This document shows positions 1 through 5,789 of a stretch of 9,752 nt of DNA, piece after piece. Both the position numbers and the translations under genes were made by a program. The notes beneath the pieces are model-generated. The model was not told the origin of the DNA. It did no database searches and was given only the letters and a program-made list of their open reading frames with translations. The DNA is from DATJSJ01 sp035504175. Its GTDB lineage: Bacteria > Pseudomonadota > Alphaproteobacteria > Acetobacterales > Acetobacteraceae. Numbering within the stretch: position 1 is the stretch's first letter; every line of letters begins with the position of its first letter. Location: contig DATJSJ010000230.1 in the NCBI GenBank assembly GCA_035504175.1, positions 1 to 9,752 on the forward strand, read 5' to 3'.

Positions 1-777
1 GAGTTCGTCGATGTCCTGGCCGTAGAGCGGCAGCCCGGCCTCGAGCCGAAGCGAGTCGCGCGCGCCGAGCCCGGCCGGCAGCACCCCCGGTTCGCCGAGC
101 AGCCGGGTCGCGAGCGCTTCCGCCTGGTCGGCGGCGACCGAAATCTCGAACCCGTCCTCGCCGGTATAGCCGGAGCGCGACACCCGGGCCGTGATGCCGC
201 CCAGCGACATCTCGGCGATCGACATGAAGGGCAGCGCCGCTGTTTCCGGCGCCAGGCCCTGCATCACCGCCGCCGCCCCCGGTCCCTGCAGCGCGAGCAG
301 CGCCCGGTCCTCGAGCAGCCTCGGCCGCAGCCGCTCCGGGAGTCTCTCGGTCAGGTGTGCGAGGTCCGGGCTCCGGCGTGCGGCGTTGACCACCAGGAAC
401 AGGCGGTCGCCCAGCCGGGCGACGATCAGGTCGTCGAGGATGCCGCCGGCCTCGTCGAGCAGCGCCGTGTAGACCTGCCGTCCGGATGCGAGTCCGGCGA
501 GATCGGCGGGCACCAGCCGCTCCAGCGCCTCCGCCGCCGCGGCCGCCGGGCCTTCCACGACCACCTGCCCCATATGCGAGACGTCGAACAGCGCCGCGTG
601 CTCGCGGCAGTGCCGATGCTCGGCCATGATGCCGGGCTTGTAGTGCAGCGGCAGGGAGAACCCGGCGAACGCCACCATGCGGCCGCCCAGCCGCCGGTGC
701 AGCGCGTCCAGCGCCACGGGTTTTGGTTCGTTCGGCTCGGGGTCTTGCCCGATTTCGCCTGGCAGGAATTCCGACAC
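1..777 (-). CDS. gcvT: Aminomethyltransferase (glycine cleavage system T protein), N-terminal part
   Basis: T protein of the glycine cleavage complex. It transfers the methylene group from the aminomethyl-lipoyl arm of H protein to tetrahydrofolate and releases ammonia. The visible 259 residues belong to the folate-binding GcvT domain. Landmarks are FDVSHMG at residues 64-70, GGILDDL near 111-117 (its Asp pair matches the region of the E. coli catalytic Asp101), SGYTGEDGFEI near 202-212 and LPLYGQDID near 249-257. The gene runs off the left edge, so roughly the last third of a normal protein of about 370 residues is missing. I chose GTG at 777 because a GGAG lies 5 nt upstream. An in-frame ATG at 813 would add 12 residues but has poorer ribosome-site spacing, and the ATG at 678 would cut into the conserved fold. 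A tandem glycine riboswitch precedes the gene on the same strand. Identity is secure; the start is less so. Confidence 0.96.
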   Translation of the reverse strand, partial: MSEFLPGEIGQDPEPNEPKPVALDALHRRLGGRMVAFAGFSLPLHYKPGIMAEHRHCREHAALFDVSHMGQVVVEGPAAAAAEALERLVPADLAGLASGRQVYTALLDEAGGILDDLIVARLGDRLFLVVNAARRSPDLAHLTERLPERLRPRLLEDRALLALQGPGAAAVMQGLAPETAALPFMSIAEMSLGGITARVSRSGYTGEDGFEISVAADQAEALATRLLGEPGVLPAGLGARDSLRLEAGLPLYGQDIDEL

Positions 778-855
778 GACAGCTCCGCGACAGGATTGGC
801 CCAGCCGCCCCATGCGGCCGCACCGTTCCCCCGTCCAACGCCGAGCGGCCGCCCA

Positions 856-915
856 GGACCCATTGCGGGTCCATCGGCTGGTGGCGCGCCTCCGGCGGAC
901 CCGGACGGGCCCGTC
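856..915 (-). promoter_or_regulatory. Candidate riboswitch expression platform with competing hairpins
   Basis: Between aptamer 2 and gcvT, the minus-strand RNA has a perfect 12-nt palindrome GACGGGCCCGTC (915-904). It then has three blocks in order: GGGTCC (902-897), GGACCC (872-867) and GGGTCC (861-856). The middle block can pair with either flank: 7 bp with the upstream one when C903/G866 is included, or 6 bp around a 5-nt loop with the downstream one. Such mutually exclusive stems are what a switch needs. No U-tract follows, so a simple intrinsic terminator is unlikely; control of translation or Rho access is possible. This is inference from base pairing only. Confidence 0.4.
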
Positions 916-916
916 G

Positions 917-1113
917 CCCCCCTCTGTCGCGGAAACCTGAGAGATTCGGGCGTGGCCGAAATGGCTCGGACCGCGCCCTTACCCCGTCGGTGCGGCGGGG
1001 AGTGGCCCGCCGGCTTTCCAGAGGCCCAATCCGTCCCCGCGGTCCTTCTGCCTGAGCGTTTCCGGGGGCCGGTTGCGCCTTCGGCGGCGGCAAATCGGGC
1101 CGCGCTCTCCCGC
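917..1113 (-). promoter_or_regulatory. Tandem glycine riboswitch (two aptamers)
   Basis: Read on the minus strand, this leader has the conserved pieces of the tandem glycine riboswitch. Aptamer 1 (about 1113-1018) opens with GGGAGAG. It contains CGCCGAAGGCGCAA (1088-1075) and GAAACGCTCAGGCAGAAGGAC, and closes with CTCTGGA (1024-1018). Aptamer 2 (about 1017-917) contains CACCGACGGGGTAAGG, then AATCTCTCAGG (946-936), and ends with GACAGAGGGG. The order, the short linker and the location upstream of gcvT all fit the family, which usually activates glycine cleavage genes when glycine is abundant. Boundaries were set by eye and may be off by several bases. Confidence 0.95.
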
Positions 1114-1129
1114 GGGAACACGTGCGGGC

Positions 1130-1193
1130 AAGTCCAGCATGACCGATCGCGACGGCGCGTTCAACCGCAGCGCCGACGCGTCATGCTGGGCTT
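1130..1193. repeat. Large imperfect inverted repeat overlapping the gcvT promoter
   Basis: The outer arms are 1130-1143 (AAGTCCAGCATGAC) and 1180-1193 (GTCATGCTGGGCTT), complementary at 13 of 14 positions. Inner arms 1149-1158 (GCGACGGCGC) and 1170-1179 (GCGCCGACGC) add 9 of 10 pairs around an 11-nt loop. The left side carries an extra 5 nt (1144-1148) between its inner and outer arms. The element could be a dyad operator, or a hairpin that halts readthrough from the lipoprotein gene before the riboswitch. No U-tract follows on the minus strand. Confidence 0.6.
1136..1164 (-). promoter_or_regulatory. Candidate sigma70-type promoter for the gcvT riboswitch leader
   Basis: On the minus strand TTGAAC (1164-1159) is followed after exactly 17 nt by CATGCT (1141-1136). 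This gives a likely transcription start near 1129, about 15 nt before aptamer 1. The position is right for a riboswitch transcript independent of the upstream lipoprotein gene. The -35 is good and the -10 only moderate. Both elements sit inside the inverted repeat 1130-1193. Confidence 0.5.
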
Positions 1194-1283
1194 CGCACCT
1201 TTCGGGTCGTCGGATACCCGGCGGGTCCTCGGCGCGGCCTCGGGTTCGGGAGCGGCGGCGTCGAACCGATCGGCGCGACGGCC

Positions 1284-1904
1284 TCAGGGCATCGGCGGCG
1301 GCGGATGCTCGAAATTGGCCCGCATCTCGTCGGGCGAGAGCTGGAAGCTTGCCCAGACTTCGTAGGCGGCGCCGGATCGGCTGGCCGTCACCGGCAGCAA
1401 CAGTTTGACCGGGTCTGTCTGGTAGTCCATCCGGTCGGTGTTGGAGGGGAAATCCACCCGGACCGAGTAGGCTTGCTTGTCGAGAATCTGCCGGCCGTCG
1501 GCGACCGCCACGAAATAGGTGAAATCGGCGATGCGCGTGGTCGCCGCCGGGCCGCGGCCGAGCTGCATGCGGACGGTCAACGTGGTGCGCTCGGTGGTCT
1601 TGTTTCGCATCCGGCAGTCGCCGTGCAGGCCGGTGATCCGGGCGCGCAGAACGAGATCCGTCAGGTCGCGTCCCTCGCCGCGCCAGAGGGTCAGGTCGCC
1701 GCCGCCGGGCAGCACGCCGACCTGCGGGCAGGGCGGCGGGAATTCGTTTTCGCCCGCCGCATCGCAGCCCGCGAGGGCAAGCAGCGCGCCGGCCGCGAGC
1801 AGGTGCCGGGCCAGGCGGGGGCGTCGCGGGCGCGACCCGGGCCGGGGTTGCGGTGCGACGCGACTCGGGGCGGCGCAGGCGCGCCGGTCGGGGAACGGTT
1901 CCAT
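1284..1904 (-). CDS. Conserved hypothetical lipoprotein
   Basis: A 206-residue protein with an arginine-rich N terminus, a hydrophobic stretch at about residues 35-45 (LLAAGALLALAG) and a lipobox ending LAGC with Cys47. It should be exported, lipidated and anchored facing the periplasm. The mature part of about 160 residues starts with CPQVGVLPGG and GRDLTDL, contains TYFVAVAD, and ends in YEVWASFQLSPDEM. This resembles a family of uncharacterised alphaproteobacterial lipoproteins that I know only from this pattern and cannot name. ATG at 1904 is used, with AGG about 10 nt upstream; it gives an unusually long positively charged n-region of about 34 residues, and no ATG, GTG or TTG codon lies between it and the lipobox. 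The gene lies upstream of, and codirectional with, the gcvT leader, but a separate promoter for gcvT makes a functional link uncertain. No enzymatic motif is visible. Confidence 0.85.
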   Translation of the reverse strand: MEPFPDRRACAAPSRVAPQPRPGSRPRRPRLARHLLAAGALLALAGCDAAGENEFPPPCPQVGVLPGGGDLTLWRGEGRDLTDLVLRARITGLHGDCRMRNKTTERTTLTVRMQLGRGPAATTRIADFTYFVAVADGRQILDKQAYSVRVDFPSNTDRMDYQTDPVKLLLPVTASRSGAAYEVWASFQLSPDEMRANFEHPPPPMP

Positions 1905-1971
1905 GGCGCCGACACCTAGCCTGCCCGCGCTGGTTCGGGAATCACCCCCCTCTCCCGGCCGGCATACGGCA

Positions 1972-2069
1972 GACCGGATCCGGTCGGCGCGCGCTGCGGC
2001 ATTGCCGGCGCGCTGGGTCGATCACCTGCTCCAGCTTTCGGCGCGCCCGTCGTCCGCGCCGATCGACCC
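1972..2069. repeat. Palindrome and nested inverted repeats between lipoprotein and DUF2189 genes
   Basis: The 252-nt gap 1905-2156 has no convincing gene. It holds a perfect 14-bp palindrome GACCGGATCCGGTC (1972-1985). It also holds a nested pair of inverted repeats: GGGTCGATC (2015-2023) with GATCGACCC (2061-2069), enclosing GGCGCG (2040-2045) with CGCGCC (2055-2060). On the right side the two arms abut; on the left 16 nt are bulged. The role is unknown; a 3' end structure of the DUF2189 transcript or a 5' leader structure of the lipoprotein mRNA are options. No U-tract is present. Confidence 0.4.
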
Positions 2070-2156
2070 GCATCGCACAGGCGCAATCGTGGCGAGCGCC
2101 TTGCACCGAAGAGCCTGTTGCCAGCGAAGCCGACCGCGACCTGGCAGCGCGCCGCC

Positions 2157-2966
2157 TCAGTTGGCGGGGGCGATCTCCGGACGGATCACGGCGCGGTAGG
2201 CGTGCCAGGTGGCGTGACCGGCCAGCGGCAAGGTCACCGCCAGACCGACGAAGCCCGCGGCCATCCCCGCCGCGGTCAACAGCACCAGCATCACCGCCCA
2301 CACCAGCATCGCCGGCACGCTCGCCATCACGGCGGTCCAGCTCGTCGCCACCGCCTCCACCATGCCGACCGGCCGGTCCAGCACCAGCGGCAGGGCGAAG
2401 GCGCCGCCTGCGAAGGTCAGCGCCGCCATGACGGCGCCCATGACCACGCTGATCGCGAGGAAGGCGCGACCGTCGCCGGTGAACAGGGTCGCGTCGAGCA
2501 CCGACCGCAGATCGGTCCCCAGGGTGCCGGTGAAGCTGAGGGCGTAGGCGAGTTGCGCGAGCCGCACCCAGAGCAGCAGCAGGTAGAGCAGCGCCAGCCC
2601 GATATAGAACAGCGGCGCGGGGTTGACGCGGAACGCGAGCAGCGCGCGGCCCAGGCTGGGGCGGGCGCCTCGCTCCAGATCGCGGCTGACGGCATAGAAG
2701 CCGAGCGTGGCGGCGGGCCCGACCAGCATGAATCCGGCCGCGAGCGGCACGAACAGATAGATCATGTTCGCCGCCGCCAGCGCCGCGGCCAGGGCCAGCC
2801 CGGCTGCGACGAAGATCAGCCCGTAGGCGATGTCGACGCCAGGGGCCCGGCGGAAATCCGCCCATCCTGCCGCGAGCCAGCGGAACGGCTCGTCGGTGGT
2901 CACCTGCCGCACTCGATCGGCAAACGGGCGACGTGGTGCACTCGGCGCAACCTGGCTGTCCGACAT
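2157..2966 (-). CDS. DUF2189 family integral membrane protein
   Basis: A 269-residue inner-membrane protein of the DUF2189 family (COG5473-like), whose function is not established. A soluble N terminus of about 43 residues holds the family-typical WLAAGWADFRRAPGV segment (30-44) before the first membrane span. Hydrophobic segments lie at about residues 45-66, 69-91, 117-141, 167-196 and 213-245. The VGPAATLGFYAVSRDLERG stretch (82-100) is also characteristic, and the length fits the family. I prefer ATG at 2966 to the in-frame codon at 2993 because GGGAG lies 6-7 nt upstream and the transcript is predicted to start near 3010. A good sigma70-like promoter upstream (3018-3046) suggests it is transcribed on its own, separately from the sensor kinase gene behind it. 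Confidence 0.88.
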   Translation of the reverse strand: MSDSQVAPSAPRRPFADRVRQVTTDEPFRWLAAGWADFRRAPGVDIAYGLIFVAAGLALAAALAAANMIYLFVPLAAGFMLVGPAATLGFYAVSRDLERGARPSLGRALLAFRVNPAPLFYIGLALLYLLLLWVRLAQLAYALSFTGTLGTDLRSVLDATLFTGDGRAFLAISVVMGAVMAALTFAGGAFALPLVLDRPVGMVEAVATSWTAVMASVPAMLVWAVMLVLLTAAGMAAGFVGLAVTLPLAGHATWHAYRAVIRPEIAPAN

Positions 2967-3017
2967 GCTCAGCTCCCTGGCTTCCGACCCCACGTCGACC
3001 GACAGGCTTTACGCGAG

Positions 3018-3046
3018 TTTGTAGCAGCTTTGATGCGCTTCAGCAA
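3018..3046 (-). promoter_or_regulatory. Candidate promoter of the DUF2189 gene
   Basis: On the minus strand TTGCTG (3046-3041) and TACAAA (3023-3018) are separated by exactly 17 nt. They lie in a locally AT-richer stretch of an otherwise very GC-rich window. The expected start near 3010 leaves a leader of about 44 nt to the ATG at 2966. The 296-nt gap 2967-3262 otherwise shows only a 6-bp hairpin, TGAACC/GGTTCA (3206-3222), just after the kinase stop. That hairpin has no U-tract, so I do not call it a terminator. Confidence 0.6.
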
Positions 3047-3262
3047 TCTTCCGGTCACTGCATCGTGCCGGCGACATAATCTGCCGGCCGCACGTCGCAG
3101 GCGATTCCCTCCAATGTGTTCGAGCCTGGGAAGGCGGGAAGCGCCAGGCGGCCCGTCTGTCCGCAAGGCGATCAACCCAAACCGACGGTCAATCTGCTCG
3201 CCGCGTGAACCCGACAGGTTCAGGCGCGCGCGGCGCCGTTTTCGGCCGGCGAGGCCGGGACG

Positions 3263-4846
3263 CTACGATCCGATCGTGCTTGCGGCCTGCGTCGGGCTGG
3301 ATATCGGGAGACGCCGCGCATCATCGTCGCGGCTCTCGCCGGGGGCGGCACTTGCGCCGTGATCAGGACGCCGCGACAGCACGCCTTGCCCGCGTGATCG
3401 CCGCAACGGCGCCAAATCCCCGCTTCGTTCCTCGGCGGCCGCGACCCGAAGCATCCCGCCCAGATCCAGCGTGAACTCCGCCCCGCCGCCCGCGCGCTCC
3501 TCGACCCATACGGATCCGCCATGCGCCGAGGCGATCTCGGCGACGATCGCGAGCCCGAGCCCGGCGCCGGCCGGCCGCGCGCCGCGCGCGCGGTGATACC
3601 GCGCGAAGATCGCCTGCCGCTCCGCCGCCGGCACGCCGGGACCGCGATCCGACACGCGAATCGTCGCCGGGGCGGCCAGTTCCACCTCCACGGCAGTCCC
3701 CGCCGGCGCATAGGCAAGCGCGTTGTCGAGCAGGTTGGTGAGCGCCAGCGCGACCGCCGCGGCATTGCCACGGATCGGCGGCGGCCGCTCCCGCTCGGTC
3801 AGCATCAGCTCGACCTGCCGGCGAATCGCGAGCGGTGCCAGGTCGGAGATCACCTCGACCGCGACCCGGTGCAGATCGACGGTTCCGGTGAGGTCGAGCG
3901 GCAGATCCTCGAGCCGCGCCATCGCCAGCATCTGCCCGACCAGCCGCGTGACACGGTTGACGTCACCGCGAAGCGCCGCCGTCTCCGGCGCCGTCGGCAA
4001 TTCGTCGATCCGCGCGGTCAGCACCGCAAGCGGCGTGCGCAACGCATGCGCGGCCTCGGCAAAGAAGCGGCGCTGCGCATCGATCGCCTGCTCGAGACGG
4101 GCCAGCGCCTCGTTCACCGCCGCAACCAGCGGCTGAACCTCCGCCGGCATGCCGGCTTCCGGCAGTCGCACGCCCGGGCGGTCCGGGCCCACACAGGCGG
4201 CGGCTTCGGACGCCTCGCGCAACGGCCGCAGCCCCTGGACGATCGTCACCACCCCGATCAGCACCGTCATCGCGCCGATCGGCAGCAGCAGCCAGAGCGT
4301 GCTGAACAGGAATTCGTGCAGCACGCTGTCGAGCAGTGCCTGGCTCTGCTCGTGCGTCTGCGCGACCACCACGCGCCAGGGGCCGGCATCGATCACCGCC
4401 CCCAGCATTCCTTCAGGGTAGTCGACGGAAGGTGGCACCCGGAAAAGCCCGGTCGCGGGCGGCGGCGGCACGAACGGGCCGACCGCGGCAGCGGCATTGG
4501 CATCCCAGGCGATCAAGGCGTGGTCGGAACGGCCATAAACGAGAAAGAAGCTGCCGTCGTCGGATTCCCGGAACCTGGCCGCGAGCGTCCCGGGCAGTTG
4601 CAGCGTCGGCCGCCCATCCGGCCCGGCAGCGAGCTGGGAAGCGACCAGCTGCGCCTGGCTTTGCAGCGCGGCATCGTCGATCGAGCGGATGGTCGCGATC
4701 GTGCGCCAGGCGACCGCTGCGGCCGCCAAGCCGACCCCGGCCAGCATGACCACGGCCAGCCGCCAGGCCAGCCGCCGCGCCAGCCCGCCGCCGCCCCGGT
4801 GGGCGAGCCCAGCCGGACGCCCCACGGGCGCAGCACCCTCGCTCAT
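3263..4846 (-). CDS. Two-component sensor histidine kinase, QseC/TctE-like
   Basis: A 527-residue inner-membrane histidine kinase that should phosphorylate the response regulator encoded just upstream. In order it has TM1 at about 27-47, a periplasmic sensor of about 135 residues resembling the 2CSK_N type of QseC/TctE kinases, TM2 at about 182-205 and a HAMP-like linker. The HisKA box is FFAEAAHALRTPLAVL (261-276) with phospho-acceptor His267, the N box is NLLDNALAYAP (371-381), the G1 box is DRGPGVP (400-406), then IFARYHR and the G2 box AGLGLAIV. The residue after His267 is Ala rather than the usual Glu/Asp. The catalytic domain ends near residue 470, and about 55 further residues to the stop look unlike any kinase part. 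The ATG overlaps the regulator stop in ATGA (4843-4846) with no clear ribosome site of its own, so translation is probably coupled. The stimulus is unknown. Confidence 0.95.
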   Translation of the reverse strand: MSEGAAPVGRPAGLAHRGGGGLARRLAWRLAVVMLAGVGLAAAAVAWRTIATIRSIDDAALQSQAQLVASQLAAGPDGRPTLQLPGTLAARFRESDDGSFFLVYGRSDHALIAWDANAAAAVGPFVPPPPATGLFRVPPSVDYPEGMLGAVIDAGPWRVVVAQTHEQSQALLDSVLHEFLFSTLWLLLPIGAMTVLIGVVTIVQGLRPLREASEAAACVGPDRPGVRLPEAGMPAEVQPLVAAVNEALARLEQAIDAQRRFFAEAAHALRTPLAVLTARIDELPTAPETAALRGDVNRVTRLVGQMLAMARLEDLPLDLTGTVDLHRVAVEVISDLAPLAIRRQVELMLTERERPPPIRGNAAAVALALTNLLDNALAYAPAGTAVEVELAAPATIRVSDRGPGVPAAERQAIFARYHRARGARPAGAGLGLAIVAEIASAHGGSVWVEERAGGGAEFTLDLGGMLRVAAAEERSGDLAPLRRSRGQGVLSRRPDHGASAAPGESRDDDARRLPISSPTQAASTIGS

Positions 4847-5514
4847 GATTCGGCGAGCAGGTATCCGACGCCGCGGATCGTATGAACGATGATCGTGGCG
4901 CCGGCGTCCTGCAGCCGCCGGCGCAGCCGATGCACCAGAACCTCCACCGCATTCGGCGTCGCCGGATTGTCGAAACCGTACAGCCCCTCCTCGATCGTAT
5001 CCCGTGGCACCACCTGCCCGCTGCGGCGCAGCAGCATCTCCAGCAGCGAGGTCTCCCGCACCGAAAGCGTGACCGGTGCCACTCCGACCTGAAGCTGCCG
5101 CGTCGTCGTGTGCAGCGTCACGTTGCCCAGCGTCAGATCGACTCCCAGCGCCGCGTTCGGGCGGCGCAGCAGCGCGCGCATGCGCGAGACCAGCTCCTCC
5201 GAGTGGAACGGCTTGACCACGTAGTCGTCGGCCCCCGAATCGAGGCCGACGACGCGGTCTTCAGGCGCGTCGCGCGCGGTCAGAATCAGCACCGGCAACG
5301 CCTGGCCGCGACCGCGCAACATGCGCAGCAGCGCCAGCCCATCGCCATCCGCCAGGCCGAGATCGAGAATCACCGCATCGTAATCCGCGAGCCGCAGGCA
5401 ATCCTCGGCGCCGGCCACTCCCTCCGCAGCGTCAACCGCAAAGCCGGCACGCCCCAGCACGCCGCGCAACAGCCCTGCCAGCGCCGGTTCGTCCTCGATA
5501 ACAAGCAGCCGCAT
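4843..5514 (-). CDS. OmpR-family response regulator, QseB/TctD/PmrA-like
   Basis: A 223-residue DNA-binding response regulator. The receiver domain (1-118) has the acidic pair Glu7-Asp8, phospho-acceptor Asp51 in VILDLGLADG, Thr79 in LILTARD and Lys101 in VVKPF, so all key residues are present. A winged-helix Trans_Reg_C domain spans about 126-221, with a recognition helix around NAVEVLVHRLRRRL (188-201) and the wing RGVGYLL (214-220). It is the first gene of a two-gene operon and overlaps the kinase gene by 4 nt. Phosphorylation by that kinase is expected to promote dimer binding to tandem direct repeats, and such a repeat pair lies 42 nt upstream (5556-5573). AGGAGG is about 15 nt before the ATG, rather far, but no alternative start keeps the MRLLVIEDE fold intact. 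The regulon is unknown. Confidence 0.96.
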   Translation of the reverse strand: MRLLVIEDEPALAGLLRGVLGRAGFAVDAAEGVAGAEDCLRLADYDAVILDLGLADGDGLALLRMLRGRGQALPVLILTARDAPEDRVVGLDSGADDYVVKPFHSEELVSRMRALLRRPNAALGVDLTLGNVTLHTTTRQLQVGVAPVTLSVRETSLLEMLLRRSGQVVPRDTIEEGLYGFDNPATPNAVEVLVHRLRRRLQDAGATIIVHTIRGVGYLLAES

Positions 5515-5555
5515 GTCCGTCCGACCAGGCTATCCTCCTGTTGCAGCACCCGTTG

Positions 5556-5573
5556 CTTACAGCCACCTTACAG
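5556..5573 (-). promoter_or_regulatory. Candidate OmpR-family operator (11-bp-phased direct repeat)
   Basis: On the minus strand CTGTAAG (5573-5567), GTGG, CTGTAAG (5562-5556) forms an exact 7-mer direct repeat with an 11-bp period. That is the spacing used by dimers of PhoB/PmrA/QseB-type regulators. It lies 42 nt upstream of the ATG of an OmpR-family regulator gene, so autoregulation is the natural reading. I could not place the -10 element with confidence. Confidence 0.6.
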
Positions 5574-5593
5574 GGGTCGCGGGTTGGGAGCAT

Positions 5594-5684
5594 CCGGCCA
5601 GGAAGGCCAGAGCGGGCTCCGCCCTGGAGCGGGCCCCATCGCGCGAGCGCGATGGGAACCCGACGCTGGGGCCTGAGGCCCCAG
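5594..5684. repeat. Hairpin-rich intergenic element, possible dispersed palindromic repeat
   Basis: Between the divergent regulator and aldo/keto reductase genes lie several stems in about 90 nt. There is a GCTCC/GGAGC pair (5616-5630, 5-nt loop). A perfect 10-bp stem CCCATCGCGC/GCGCGATGGG has a 2-nt loop (5635-5656). A perfect 8-bp stem CTGGGGCC/GGCCCCAG has a 3-nt loop (5666-5684). A weaker GGCC/GGCC pair precedes them (5596-5608). The arrangement resembles intergenic palindromic repeats that occur in many copies in some GC-rich alphaproteobacteria, but copy number cannot be judged here. Confidence 0.55.
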
Positions 5685-5789
5685 ACCCCCATCACTTAAG
5701 GCTGGTCGCGGCGCGGGCCGATGGGACCCGTGGCCTGCGACGAAACATACCGGCGATCGGGGCATCGTCGATCGAGACGAGAGGCGGAC

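Noticed and set aside
426..1121. A 231-codon minus-strand open frame through the riboswitch
   Set aside because: It is out of frame with gcvT and crosses both aptamers. The RNA structure and gcvT explain the region.
2969..3175. Small 68-codon minus-strand frame upstream of the DUF2189 gene
   Set aside because: It starts at TTG without a clear ribosome site, contains the predicted promoter and resembles nothing known.
3206..3222. Hairpin after the kinase stop as a terminator
   Set aside because: The stem is only 6 bp and no U-tract follows, so there is no support for an intrinsic terminator.
2118..3362. A 414-codon plus-strand open frame
   Set aside because: It is antisense to the DUF2189 gene, full of Gln/Arg/His repeats, with no domain. 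It spans the predicted DUF2189 promoter.
3521..4885. A 454-codon plus-strand open frame
   Set aside because: It is antisense to the sensor kinase, whose motifs are unmistakable in the other strand; this is a shadow frame.
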